The notes beneath the pieces were generated by a model. That model was not told the DNA's origin, searched no databases, and saw only the letters and a list, made by a program, of their open reading frames with translations. A program made the position numbers and the translations under genes. From assembly GCF_017654505.1 (NCBI RefSeq), contig NC_054534.1, positions 46,103,226 to 46,167,225 of the forward strand: a stretch of DNA of 64,000 nt, written 5' to 3'. The first letter of the stretch is position 1. Each line of letters begins with the position of its first letter. This document shows positions 1 to 11,176 of the stretch, piece after piece. The DNA is from Polyodon spathula. Taxonomy: Eukaryota; Chordata; Actinopteri; Acipenseriformes; Polyodontidae.

Positions 1-186
1 CTCGTTTACCTTTCAAGTCAATACGGTCTTACAACAGAGTCTCGCTTCTTTCCAAGCTGACCCACTTCCCAATCCTGGAAACGAACTGTCAGGCTAGCCC
101 TTGCAGATACTTCTCCTCTCGTTCTTTAGTGCCCTCAAAGATCGGGAGGAAGATTTTTCACCAGAACTCATTGTATTTCTGTCACA
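1..186 (-). repeat. 3' LTR of the gypsy element (cut by window edge)
   Basis: It starts at 186 with TGTGACAG (minus strand) directly after the RNase H/purine-tract region. It is the same LTR family as the plus-strand copies at 11177, 36091, 40589, 54800, 55883 and 56761. Shared landmarks are a CTCCC(G)ACCTGTGAGGGC-type block about 40 bp in and a GACAGTTCGTT/GACAATTCATT-type block about 100 bp in. Confidence 0.8.
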
Positions 187-189
187 TAT

Positions 190-1283
190 CCCACCGCTCA
201 GAGTGGAGCCGAAGGAACACTCGGCTAAATCTACCTTCCCCATTACTCCCCCCTCCCGGGAAAAATAATCCGCATTTTAGTGGTCTTTCCCCACATGGTG
301 TATCATATGGTACATGAAGGGCTGCAATGCCAGATACCACCGAGTTAACCGGGCATTGCTGTCCTTCATTGTGCTTAACCACGTGAGTGGGGCATGGTCT
401 GTGACCAGATCAAATGAGTGTCCCAGCAGGTAGTATCGTAAAGAGTGAGTAGTCCATTTAATGACCAAACACTATTTTTCGACTACGGAGTAGTTGCGTT
501 CCCGAGGTAATATTTTTATTCAGGTACAAAATTGGGTGCTCTACTCCAGCTAATTTTTGGGACAAGACTACACCCAAACCTACATCCGATGCGTCGGTGT
601 GGAGGATGAATCTCTTGGTGAAATCTGGAGTAATAAGAGTGGGGGCCTGGCAAAGTGTATGCTTAATGTATCAAACGCCCCCTGACACTCAGCTGACCAT
701 TTAATTAAATTTGGAACACTCTTTTTGGTGAGGTCGACTAACGGGTTAACCACTGTGGCGTACTCGGGGATGAAGCGGCGGTAATAACCGGCTAAGCCCA
801 GTAGTGACCTCACCTGAGTCTTGGTTTTGGGGATCGCTGTATCAACCAAAGATTGGATTTTGGTGACTACAGGTCTCACCCTTCCATTCCCCATTAAAAA
901 TCCCAAATACTGAGTCTCTGTTTTGGCAAAAGCACATTTCCTCAAGTTAGCTGAGTGCCGGGCTGCCCTTAGAGACTGAAGAACGGCTGTAACCCTAGCC
1001 AAATGCTCTCACCAGGTGGAGCTGTAAATCACCACATCATCAATATACGCTGCTGCATATTCTTGATGTGGGCATAAAACCTGGTCCATCAGTCTCTGAA
1101 AGGCAGCGGGCGCACCATGTAGCCCAAATGGCATGGTTTTAAAGTGGAACAGCCCTTCTGGTGTTGAAAACGTGGTTTTCTCTCTGGAGCTGCAGGTTAA
1201 AGGGATTTGCCAGTATCCCTTCATCAGGTCCAGAGTGGAAATAAACCTCGCTTTTCCCAGTCTGTCTAAAAGTTCGTCGACCC
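190..1283 (-). pseudogene. Gypsy reverse transcriptase and RNase H remnant
   Basis: The first block (1224-1009 and just upstream) carries the reverse transcriptase signature GYWQIPL, then FGLHGAPAAFQ and the catalytic YIDD box. The next block (1002-580) holds the connection region with LGLAGYYRRFIP, a hallmark of Ty3/gypsy pol. RNase H follows at about 600-277, including DHAPL. The reading frame shifts between blocks near 1005 and 575, and RNase H ends about 90 bp before the 3' LTR. The translated blocks resemble those of the plus-strand element at 28850-29890, which puts the two in the same clade. Confidence 0.85.
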
Positions 1284-1430
1284 GAGTCTCGCTTCTTTCC
1301 AGGCTGACCCATTTCCCGGTCCGGGAAACGAACTGTCAGGCCAGCCCTTCTAAATACTTCTCCTCTTGTTCTTTAGCGCCCTCACAGGTCAGGAGGAAGA
1401 TTTATCACCAGAACTCATATTTCTGTCACA

Positions 1431-1979
1431 TAACTACATCTCTCTCCCTGCTGCTGCAGGAATGAGTGAATTCACACTTCGGGGGAGACCGGTGTTTTAT
1501 TGTAGGAATGGACACCAAACAGTGTTTGTAATATAACATTGCTGTTTTATTTGTGCCGTCTACAGTGTCTAGAACTCTGACTGCATGATCTCTCAACGTG
1601 CAGTTGCACAACCTCACTCACTTACGACCACACAGCAAGCACGACACACCTTCAACATCATCTGGGAATACGTACATTAGCAACCACACAGCATTGACTG
1701 ATTTCCAAAGTACAACAAACAGAACATCAGATAAATGTAACAACTGGGCAGCGCTCCGATGCTGTGTGGAGTTACTTTGTCATTTAGTTGACATTTTAAC
1801 TGGTAAAGTGCATGATTTTTCAGAACTGGGGGAGAAGGAGCTTTGCCCTTTGAATCGGTGTATCTGACATGTTGACACACATAAGACAGACCTCTCTACC
1901 ACAAGATGGCGAAAGAGGAGAACCACATAGTGAACACAGAAGGCATGTGTGTGAAAAGGCAGATAGCCACCAGGGAAAT

Positions 1980-1982
<3 letters not shown>
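1431..1982. other. No recognised feature
   Basis: Mixed-composition sequence flanking the gypsy remnant. Short open frames are present on both strands but none resembles a known protein. It could be decayed LTR or internal sequence, but no boundary is visible. Confidence 0.4.

Positions 1983-2036
<54 letters not shown>
1983..2036. repeat. (TA)n microsatellite
   Basis: About 54 bp of uninterrupted TA dinucleotide. The open frames that cross it encode only alternating Tyr-Ile and are artefacts. Confidence 0.95.
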
Positions 2037-2039
<3 letters not shown>

Positions 2040-2570
2040 ATTTTATTAATGACAGACAAGAAAATATAAGTACATAACACCAAGCATACGCAGGAGAAAT
2101 TTGGACATAGATACTTAAGGAAAGGGAGGCTTTATAGTGAAGGGACATTACTTGGCATCAAAAAAGGATTATATAAAGGATCTCTGGGAAAGATCGGCTT
2201 CTCCTGACCCATGCGACAAGGAGACTGGGCGTTCACTCTGTGTGTGAAGTTCATCATACGAGGTAAGAAAGGTACATTTCATAGTGGTACTGTTTACTAT
2301 TATGCATTTTCACAGCTTGTCAGTGTGTTCTGTTAAATCTTACATTTTGGAATACAAGTTAAATATTGAGACTCAACATTATATATTCTGACCAATATTT
2401 TATTTATTTTTTTGTTGTTTGAGATATCCACTGAAATAAAACTATTTCCCATTATATTACATTTGTGATATTGAGTGTTTTTGTTAATGTTCTAGGAAAG
2501 CTGCTTCTAAATAAAATATATTACAATATATATTATTATTATATATATAATATTATATATATATTATATA

Positions 2571-2623
<53 letters not shown>

Positions 2624-2994
2624 CTATTACTATAAAATACATGAAGTAATTATGCATATATGATGTAGTTCATTACGACTATTAACTAACTTTGTACGGA
2701 CAAAAACTCACACATAATTGGCCTAACCGGATGTGTGTTAAATATATCTCATTCATATTCATATATATATATATTTTTTTTTAATGGTGCGGCCCAGCAA
2801 GTGAACAGTCTTAACTTAAATGGCCCTTGCTGCCAGATGTTTCCGTTCAAACTCATTTTCATAACCAAGCAATTCAGTATGATGTATTTTTTTCACATTC
2901 ATGAATCAGTGAATCAAAACGAACAAATCTGTTGAACTGGTTCACTAAACTGAATGCATCACATCAGTAAAAAGAATCTAACTGCACATCACTA
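2040..2994. repeat. AT-rich spacer with a second (TA)n tract
   Basis: The stretch is strongly AT-rich, with a long TA-type microsatellite at about 2519-2620 and a short one at 2759-2774. No coding similarity was seen. Confidence 0.7.
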
Positions 2995-3168
2995 GTTCCT
3001 TTTCAATTCAAATGACAACCATTACCGAATGGGAAAAGCCTCTGACTGTCAATCACTTAACATATGTACAAAAGCTGCCCTGTCAGGGACCTGCTGTGAG
3101 GTGAAAGTCCCTCCCACCTCCTGTTGAAGAGAGACGTCCTCACAGTAGCACATCGACATTTTCTCTCT
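2995..3168 (+). repeat. Left inverted terminal repeat of DIRS copy A
   Basis: Begins GTTCCTTTTCAATTC and reads into ACAACCATTAC. Its reverse complement is found at 8388-8583. The left end is shorter than the right, as usual for DIRS-1-type elements. Confidence 0.85.
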
Positions 3169-3552
3169 TAGTTTGTGGATAGCTTTCGCTTCTTCTACCG
3201 AATTTGAATGATTTCTTGGATTTATCCCTAAATTTAAAAAACTGAATTCATGGTAAAATCGCGCTTCGAGCATGTCTAAAGAGTGCTCTCCCTATATTCT
3301 CGCGATACTTTCTGACTAGAGCTGGTTTCAACCTCTAAAGAGATTAGTGAGCAGCCATTGCTCTTTTCACTACACAAGGCCTCATGTAGTTGATACACTG
3401 TGTGGAGAGCTGTTGTGGTGCTGTAAGGAGACTCTGTGGGCTTACAGAGTTGCTTTCTATGCCAATTTAATTGGTCACAGCACCCAAGAGCACCCCTCTC
3501 AATCCTCGGGTTTTCCTAGAGCGGCTGTGTTTGCCCTCAGTGACCACGCCAA

Positions 3553-5118
3553 TTGAATCGGCTGCATGCATCGGCCACGTTTTTTCCTGCCAATTGCGAG
3601 GTTGAGAAAACAGCGCCTACCTGGTCCCAATTGACTCGGCACCAGTGTAAACATCTTTGGCGCCACCTACAGCTCGGCACCGACTTTGGATCAGGTCCAC
3701 TCGGCACCGACTGTCTCGGCATTAACAGAGCTTTTCTTGGCACCAGGAATAGCTTCGAGGCCGTCTACAGCCCGGCACCGACCACGCTACACGTCGGCAT
3801 CGACCTCAGCACCAATCAACTCAACACCAACCGTGCACGTCTCGACGCCGACCTTGGCACCGAAAGCGTTTGCCTCCGATCCTGTGCCAGGTGCCTAGGG
3901 CCAAGGCACTGGCAGGTTAGCTGGACTGCTCTCCATGTCGGAAGTTTGAGGAAAACTAAGTGACAGAGAGCAGACCTATCCCCAGCAGAGTCTCTCTCCT
4001 CAAGCCATGGGAGAATGATATCTGTGGTTCAAGAGCCTCTGCAGAGGTCATCCAAGACCCTCCCTGCTAGTGACCTGGGAACTCTCCCGCACAATTGGGT
4101 CACCCTCCCCTTCCCCACTACCAGTACAGAGGCGCAGACACCTCTCAGGGTAGGCGAGATGGTCACTGCCAAGGCAGTACCACTCGAGGGTACACTCACC
4201 AAGGGATAGATGGTCACTGCGCAGGCACCTCTCCCCTGCTCCAGAGGACAGGAGGACGCTACGCAGGCACCACTCCCCTTCCTCACGCAGACGATTACCG
4301 TCTCAGTCGCCTTGAAGGCGCCCAAGCTTAGCCGAGCAGTGCTTCGCGGAGTTGTAGGAGACTGCAAGGGCTCAGCAGACCATGCTGGAGACCCTACTGA
4401 AATCTTAGGACAGGCTGCCCCCTATCACCGGGCAGCCCCAGCCCCCACAGTCTCGTTCCCCATCCGTTCTGGATAGACCTCCTAGCCCAGACAAACTGTA
4501 CTTCACGGCGTCCAGGTCGGAAGTATCGGACCAAGCCACCGTCGGGCAGGCAACAGTGGGGAGCACACTGTTGCCCTTGCCATAGAGGGTGGAGTTCCTG
4601 GTGCTAATGCAGCGTGGAGCTGCAGCCACGGATGTCCCCTGGCCGGCAGAACAGGAGGGAAAGTGGAACCGCTTCCTCCAGCAGAAAGGGCACCCAGACC
4701 ACGCCCTCCACTTAAGCCAGAAACTCCTGGATTTGGTGCACTCCTCTGGGGCAATCCAGCGTCTGCACCCTCAGCCTCCAGAACAGCAGAGTCTCTGCTT
4801 TTGATTGCAGAAGACCAAGCAGCAGGCCTAGGCACATTCACCACTATTGGGGACATGGTCACGGTGTTAGTGCAAGGTTTCACCTTCACCAAGGGGGTTA
4901 AGGACCCAACCTGCCCGTCAAAGCTTTGCAAGACAACGAATATGATGCTGAAGGCATATGCGTCAGCATCACTGTCTGTGCGAGCAGCGAACGCCATGGA
5001 CATACTGGTACTTTACCAGAATCAGTTGGTGGAGATGCTCCAGGACAGAGCAACAGAGGCTGACACAGGGGAGCTCCAGGCGGTAGCAAGGGCGATGACT
5101 TACCTAATGGGGGAGTGA
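3553..5118 (+). pseudogene. DIRS copy A gag-like region
   Basis: The clearest part is an open stretch at 4663-5118 (151 codons) with a Pro-rich start, a CPSKLCKTTN-type motif, and a helical Ala/Leu-rich end with LYQNQLVEML and LQAVARAMTYLMGE. It lies upstream of reverse transcriptase, where DIRS gag is expected. Upstream, 3553-3963 and 4015-4209 are open Ser/Thr/Pro-rich segments interrupted by stops, probably the gag N-terminus. A long C-rich run at about 5279-5307 follows. Copy B lacks about 553 bp of this region between positions equivalent to 4642 and 5195. Confidence 0.65.
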
Positions 5119-5479
5119 GGCCAGGCATCAGGGAGGTCACTGGCGGCGATGGTGGCCGCTCGCCGGCATTTGTGGCTGACGCAAACCACGGCTGGAGACC
5201 AAGGCCACGGCTTAAGAAAGACCTGGCCCCTCCCAAGCCCAAGGGAGACTGCCCATGAGGGGCCCCGGCTAACACCAACCCCCCCCCCCCCACCCCACCC
5301 CCCCCCCACAACCAGACTGACCAACGGCAATGACCTATAGCAAGGCTACACCCACGACTCCTGGGTGCTACCGCCTATGAGACACAGATACGCTCTACAA
5401 TTCCACATAGGTCCGCCACCCTTCAAGGGTGTGCTCCTCACCACCGTCGAACCAGCGAGGGCGAAACTTCAAACAGGAG

Positions 5480-6880
5480 AAAGACAATCTTCGAAGAAAA
5501 AACGCTGTACACTTGGTAAGTCCACAAGATGCCATCTGCGGCTTTTACTCCAGGTACTTCCTGGTGCCCAAAAGGGACGGCGGTTTCAGACCAATTATGG
5601 ACCTCAGGGTCCTCAACTTGTTCCTTAGAGGAAGTTCAACATGTTGACAGCACACCGTATCCTCCAGTCCGTCCAACCGGGCGACTGGTTCACAGATTGA
5701 CCTGCAAGACGCCTATTTTCACATCCCAATCCGTCCCGCACACAGATAATATCTGGGCTTCACCTTTCAAGGCAACGGGTACAAATTCTGAATGCTGCCA
5801 TTTGGCCTCTCGCTGCTGCCCCGCACATTTTCAAAGTGCATGGATGCAGCACTGGCTCCACTCCGGCTACAGAGTATTTGGATCCTAAACTATCTGATTA
5901 TTGGTTGGTTTGTGTGCGCACACATAACAGGTCATAGATCATGTGGCGAAGTTAGGGCTCTCAATACATCAACAGAAGAGCAACTTTGTACCATCTCAGT
6001 CCACAGTGTTCCTTGGGATCAAACTGAACTCTGTGATCATGCTTGCCTCACTGTCGGAAGACAGGAATCTGTCATTGGAGACCACACTCCCTATTCAGAG
6101 AGGACGCTCTCCTACAGGTCAGAATATATCAAAGCTTTTTAGGGCTGATGGCAGCCGCCTCAAGAATCCTTCTACTAGGGCTGATAAGAATGCTCCAGGT
6201 TCAAGCCTGGGTGAATATGCTCAAGGTGCACCCGGTCCAAGATCGGTACCGGCTGGTGCGAGTGTCCAGACAATGCCGGAAGACACTGGAGTGGTGGCTC
6301 CGTCCCAGTAATCTGCGCCTCAGATCTCCCCTCTGATCCCCTCACAGAAGGAAAGTGATCACTACAGACACCTCCAGCCTGGGCTGGGGAGTGGTCTGGA
6401 ACGGGAGAGGAATAAGAGGTCAGTGGAAGGGACATTGGCAGCAAGCGCACATAAATGTGCAAGAGCTGCAAGCAGTGACGCTGGTTATCCCATTTTCACC
6501 AGCAATTTGCACACAAACATGTGCTGGTCCGGACAGACAATACCACAGTGATAGCCTAAATAAATCACCAAGGCAGCCTGTGCTCACCGGGCCTTCACCA
6601 CACAGTGCACAGACTCATGTCCTGGACGCACAGAAACTTGCGTTCCATCAGGGCAGTTCACCTCCCCGGTGTGGACAACAAGGCAGCAGACCTCCTGTCC
6701 AGAGGAGCTGCAGACAGCTTGGAGTGGAGGCTGCATCCTCAGGTCATGAAACAGATTTAAGAGAGGTTTCAATCTGCACGAGTCGACCTCTTTGCCACAG
6801 CAGAGTCCACTCATTGCCCCCTATGGTTCTCCGTGGAGAGAGACGAGGACCCCCTGAGGTAGACACGCTAGCTCACCCCT
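5480..6880 (+). pseudogene. DIRS copy A reverse transcriptase and RNase H, disrupted
   Basis: Fragments in different frames include PKRDGGFRPIMDL at about 5566, MLPFGLSLLPRTFSKCMDAAL at 5792 (compare PFCLSLASCTFSKCMDAAL in copy B) and the RNase H-type start TTDTSSLGWGVVWNGRG near 6360. Where copy B has the catalytic LDD box, copy A reads LII before a frameshift (about 5891-5905), so the polymerase active site is gone. RNase H and the linker to recombinase continue with further frame changes to about 6880. Confidence 0.8.
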
Positions 6881-7289
6881 AGCCACAAGGACTATTGCAT
6901 GCGTTCCCTCCGCTACCATTACTATCCCTGACATTAAACAGGATCAAGGTGGAGAGCGCACAGGTTTTGCTGGTTGCACCCAGATGGCCAAGATGCTCCT
7001 GCTTTGTTCTCCTCTCTGACATGTTGTTGGATCAGAAGTGGCAGCTCCCGCTGTGCAGTAAACTCTTAAGACAAGCGGAAGGGCTATTATGGAACCTGAA
7101 CCCAGCACACCTCCAACTCTGTGTCTGGCCATTGAACAGAGCCGTCTATTCAGATGAGGTTTTCCAGATGCAGTAGTAGAAACACTACAGTCTGCTAGGG
7201 CGCCGAGCACTAGAGCCCAGTAGTCATATAAATGGAAAGTATTCCATACTGGTGCCTTCCCGAAGGTCACGATCCGGTGAATTGCCCAA

Positions 7290-8140
7290 TTGATAGGATA
7301 TCAACCTATTTACAACACTTGTTCGGATGCAGGAAAATCAGCGTCCACTTTGAAGGTATACCTGGCAGCAATATTAGTGTGCCATGACAAAACTGACTGT
7401 GTCCGCTGGGGCAAATTTCCTGGCAGACCAATTTCTTAAAGGGGCTCGGAGGCTTTGTCCTCCCATGAAAAGTATCGTCTCTAAGTGGGATCTAGAACTG
7501 GTACTGCAGGCCCTTATGGGTTCCCCATTTGAGCCCATGGCGTCAGCAGAACAGTGTCCTGTTTCATTAAAGGTGGCATTTTTAATAGCCATTACGTCTG
7601 CCAGATGAGTAAGCGTGCTTCATGCGCTGTCCATTGATGACACATGTATGGCTTTCACTGGAAGTGACTCGCAGGTAATATTAAGAACAAATCCATCCTT
7701 TTTGCCAAAGGTGGTATCGTCATTCCATATTAACCAATCAGTTGTTTTGGAAACTTTCAGATCTCCCCCGCATGAGTCAAAGGAGGACCATAGACAACAC
7801 ACTATGCCCAGTTCAGGCTCTGCGGTGTTACTTGGATAGGACGGCATCCTGGAGACAGTCAAACCAGGTGTTTGTCTGCTATGGGTCCCACTCTAGAGGT
7901 CAGGCCTTATCAAAGCAACGTCTAGTGAACTGGGTGACAGATGCGATACGCTTGGCATATGAACAGATGGACTCCCCGTTACGGGGGGACATTACGGCCC
8001 ATTCTACCAGGGGCCAGGCAACTTCGTGGGCTTTCCTTCATGGTACCTCCTAAGAGGAGTTATGCAATACCGCTACATATACAGGTAGTTAGACATTTGC
8101 ACATTTTTACCGCCTTGATGTCGCAAACTGAGTGAGACCC
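7290..8140 (+). pseudogene. DIRS copy A tyrosine recombinase, disrupted
   Basis: Pieces align with the better preserved recombinase of copy B: KWDLELVLQALMGSPFEPMA at about 7480, VAFLIAITSAR at about 7570, and HSTRGQATSWAF at about 8000 (the H-x-x-R box). At the first catalytic arginine, copy B has CGA and copy A has TGA (about 7605), a stop at the active-site codon. A further frameshift separates the H-x-x-R box from the tyrosine region. Confidence 0.85.
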
Positions 8141-8265
8141 TCTCTGGGCTCTAGGGTGCTGCAGGCGGCATGCCCTTAGACGTCATGTGGGCTCTGAGGC
8201 TATCGCCGTGAGGCTGTACTGTTGCTAATCTGGAACCACGGCACCTTTGGTACAGCTTCCCATTT

Positions 8266-8350
8266 GGTAATGGTTGTCATTCGAATTGAAAGGGAACGTT
8301 AGGTTATTACCATAACCCTGGTTCCCTGAAAGAGAATGACAACCATTACC
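8266..8350. repeat. Internal complementary region of DIRS copy A
   Basis: The left half (to about 8297, ending in GGGAAC) is complementary to the element's left end. The right half (GTTAGG... to ATTACC) is complementary to the outer arm of the right end. The two halves meet at GAAC|GTTAGG, so the segment is a template of the joined element ends. This is the established hallmark of DIRS-1 replication through a circular intermediate. Confidence 0.85.
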
Positions 8351-8387
8351 CTTTTCGGTTGTGTCCCCAGCTGACCTCTGATTTCGA

Positions 8388-8583
8388 AAGAAAATGGCGA
8401 TATGCTACTGTGAGGATGTCCCTCTTCAACAGGAGGTGGGAGGGACTTCCCCCCTCACAGCAGGGCCGTGATATGGCAGCTTTTGTATGTATGATCAGTG
8501 ATTGATGGTCAGAGAGGCTCTTCCAATTCTGCAATGGTTGTTATACTCTTTTCAGGGAACCAGGGTTATGGTAATAACCTAAC
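8388..8583 (-). repeat. Right inverted terminal repeat of DIRS copy A
   Basis: Complementary to the left repeat from AAGAAAATGGCG to GGTTGT. It then carries an extra outer arm ending GGTAATAACCTAAC that the left end lacks but the internal complementary region contains. Confidence 0.85.
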
Positions 8584-9559
8584 ATTTTCAGGCAAGAAAA
8601 ATAGCGAGCCTATCAGTGGTTAAATCTGGTTCCCATATGCACTGATAAATTATCACTTTAATGCGTGCACTAAAATGAACGTCCTTTAGTAAATACCATG
8701 TGAATACAATTAATCTCATTATTCTGATCATGCATTACCATACAAATCACATATTCATTCTGATTACTATAGTATGGCACGATAAAATCATTATACACCA
8801 TAATATGCCCACTATTTAGCGCTGTTTCGTAAATGAGGTCCAAGGTTCCCTAGCGTTAGAATCTGGTGCCATAAAGCTAGATTTGCACCTCTTGATCAGG
8901 TCTTCCCATCAAAATGTCTTCTGCATTCACAACATTGGTGTCTTCAATCCAAACTCTTCAGAAATGTCATTGGTTCCTGATGCCTTTCACAAAGTTCAGC
9001 ATTTTGATTGGTTCACCTATCCTACCTGCTTACTCTGGTATGGGTTCAGAAAAGTGAGGGACAGGTTTATCAAACCCTACAGCCTGTTCAATAACACTAA
9101 TATTTGGATTATAATAATCCACACTGTAACTGTAGCACAAGTTATAGCGACATATTCTTGTCACAAATAAACAGCGCTTTCTGTAACATTCGTGAAATAC
9201 TTTCAATGAAATGCATCTTTTTTTATCGCAATCTATTTATATAGTGAAAATGTTGTGAGACTTCACACAAACACTGTCTCGTGTGAACATGTGACTAACA
9301 ATAATTAAAAGGCAAGTTATTTACAGTGTATTCTGGGTGACTGATAGCAATAATAGAAACTCAAAGTATGCATCTTCGAGTTTGAAGGACATTTTTATTA
9401 GTCTCTGTGATGAGTCAAAGGGGTTTCGGTCTGCAATTCAGCCTCTCGACAGTAGAAGGCATCAAACCAACTCGGGACTTCCCTTACCAAGGTCTCGTGA
9501 CCCTGGCAAAAGCTATCTTTATGAGGGGCAGCACCTTGGTGAGGGGCGGAAGTACGAGT
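8584..9559. other. No recognised feature
   Basis: Unique-looking sequence right of DIRS copy A. A short open frame at 8883-9170 has no recognisable similarity. Confidence 0.4.
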
Positions 9560-10025
9560 ATGTAAATTCCAGCCACTGGAGTCAAGTGAAGTTAAGGATA
9601 CCTGTCAGTCTGGGATTGGTGATCCGCTGACTACCGGGGTGGGGTTTGCATACTAAAGGGAACGTGCTACTGTGTTCAGGGGTTTGGTCCTGATGAATAG
9701 AGCCGGGGGAAAAAAGGCTGGAGGGAAGTACGTGCCGGGTGGACTGTGTTATTTACTTTTAATTACGGACGGAGGCCTTACTAACTTTTTGCTCTTTTCT
9801 GTTTTTATTCCTTTTTGTTTCATTTTGGATTTAGCAGATCACGAAGAGGACTAAGAGGCTTCCGTTCCTTTATTATTTTGATTACTCCAGCACTCCCTCC
9901 CTCACATCCTTCTTTATTGTTTTTACTTTTTTTTCCCCGTGTAATATTAAATAAAATTTTTATTTTACACGTGAATTACTGTCTGGAAAATTCATTTTTA
10001 CTCACACTCCTCACAGTCTCCCAGG
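9560..10025 (+). repeat. Possible solo LTR
   Basis: GC-richer block followed by a T-rich segment and a polyadenylation-type AATAAA at about 9950, then a CT-rich end. This promoter/poly(A) layout suggests a solo LTR of an unidentified family. No terminal TG/CA pair with target duplication could be fixed. Confidence 0.3.
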
Positions 10026-10953
10026 AGAAATAAATAATATTGCTTTGAGCCATGGGCTCCCTGGTCTAAAGATGTTTAGCAGATACTCATTCTGTCCTGA
10101 AAATTCAACACCTGCTTTAGCTCTAAACTTCTTTCACTGAACAGCACAACTTCATTATCCATGCCCTGTCTAGATTATTAAACAATACCCTGGATTTACA
10201 CATTATAACTGACCTTAATTTAGCGGTCTTCAGAAACACATGAAATTGCATGGCAACTGAACAACTTGCTGTACCATAAAGTTGCATATTATATTGGCAG
10301 AGAATGTTTTATGAAGCTTAAGCTGTCAAATCCTGAGATACAAGATTCATTTTACAAGACTGACAATCTAGCACAAGACTGAATTTAGCGCAAGTTGTTT
10401 CCAAGGGAATTGTCTATTTCTATCTCATTTATTTTTTCCTGAAAAGTCAACTGACAGCTCCTTAAAATATAATCAGTAAAACCTGCAAAAATAAACATAA
10501 ATAAATCACAATTGCTCTTATTCTTGCTTCAAAATATTTACTTGCAGATGCATTTAGACAGGTTTCCAAAAGTATACTGTATCAATAACAGTGCGGACCG
10601 ATAATACATTACATTAAAATATATTTGAGGCCTCCCTAGTGCATCACCATGATAACCGTCTGGACTGAGCCGAGTAGGGTACTTCTCTGGGTTTTCTTCG
10701 GGTGGGCACCTTGCATCCTTGGTGTTTCATCGACTAGCCCACAACCCCTTAAGAGGTCTCAACAGTGATTCTGGAGTCCCAGCATCACCTGCCTCCATCC
10801 CCCATTCATCTAAGCTCAGCTTACTTACCTTCCTTTATCGACTTTGCAATCTTTCTACTGTGCTTGAGGTCCCCAACCAGAATCTTTTCATCTCAACCAG
10901 AGCCAGTTGAAGATAGAGACTGCCTACACCAATTACAATGGGAACATACTTAC
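10026..10953. other. No recognised feature
   Basis: Spacer left (gene-downstream) of the abhd17b-like exon. I looked on the minus strand for the last ABHD17 exon (HGTEDEVIDF and GHND motifs) and did not find it. Confidence 0.4.
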
Positions 10954-11123
10954 TTTGGAAATGCAACACAATCTCTGTATCTGGAAAAGCTACCCGCAAT
11001 CCGGAGGTCAAAGGCGATTGCAGAATGACAGCTGCACTCTCATACTGTGCGGTGAGGTCCACTGATGGTACTGTTCCTATACTCTGGCCATATATGATCA
11101 TATTTTCAGGGTAGATACTGTAT
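10954..11123 (-). pseudogene. abhd17b: Orphan abhd17b-like exon, frameshifted
   Basis: ABHD17 proteins are serine hydrolases that remove palmitate from membrane proteins. The exon encodes a stretch very like the middle of vertebrate ABHD17[21 protein letters not shown], including the G-x-S-x-G nucleophile elbow GQSIG, then [24 protein letters not shown] acceptor precedes 11123 and a GTAAGT donor follows 10954, both at places expected for an ABHD17 internal exon. Between the PDT codons and the donor, the coding length is about 10 nt shorter than the intact family sequence (the KKTYCFDAFP part), which shifts the frame into the splice site. A conserved His before SPLTSG is Gln here. No neighbouring exons are visible. 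A solo LTR sits 54 bp upstream. Probably a decaying duplicate exon; assignment to B rather than A or C is by resemblance from memory. Confidence 0.75.
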
Positions 11124-11176
11124 CTGTACAAAGAAAAAAAAAGGGGTCTATTCAATTGATATAAACATTGGCAGTT

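Larger units (their letters stand above)
1..1430 (-). mobile_element. Truncated Gmr1-like Ty3/gypsy retrotransposon
   Basis: Read on the minus strand, the order is an LTR 5' part (1430 to 1284), reverse transcriptase, RNase H, a purine-rich tract (about 275-235) and a 3' LTR that runs off the window (186 to 1). The two LTR segments match each other over about 147-150 bp and both start TGTGACAG. Gag, protease, the rest of the 5' LTR and any upstream integrase are missing; the LTR piece is fused directly to reverse transcriptase at about 1283, so this is an internally deleted copy. RNase H is followed almost at once by the LTR with no integrase between them. That fits the Gmr1 clade, in which integrase lies upstream of reverse transcriptase. 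It is interrupted and cannot be autonomous. Confidence 0.85.
2995..8583 (+). mobile_element. DIRS-1-like tyrosine-recombinase retrotransposon, copy A
   Basis: The 5.6-kb element has inverted terminal repeats (2995-3168 against 8388-8583), gag, reverse transcriptase/RNase H, a tyrosine recombinase, and an internal complementary region (8266-8350) just before the right repeat. This is the full DIRS-1 architecture: no LTRs, no integrase, a recombinase instead. Copy B at 43182-47649 has the same ends and order. Copy A keeps a longer gag than B, but all three coding regions have stops and frameshifts. The reverse transcriptase LDD box and the recombinase catalytic arginine codon are both destroyed, so the copy is dead. 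Confidence 0.93.

Noticed and set aside
4503..5330. Long minus-strand open frames (166 and 137 codons)
   Set aside because: They are GC-rich shadows of the plus-strand DIRS gag region; no similarity of their own.
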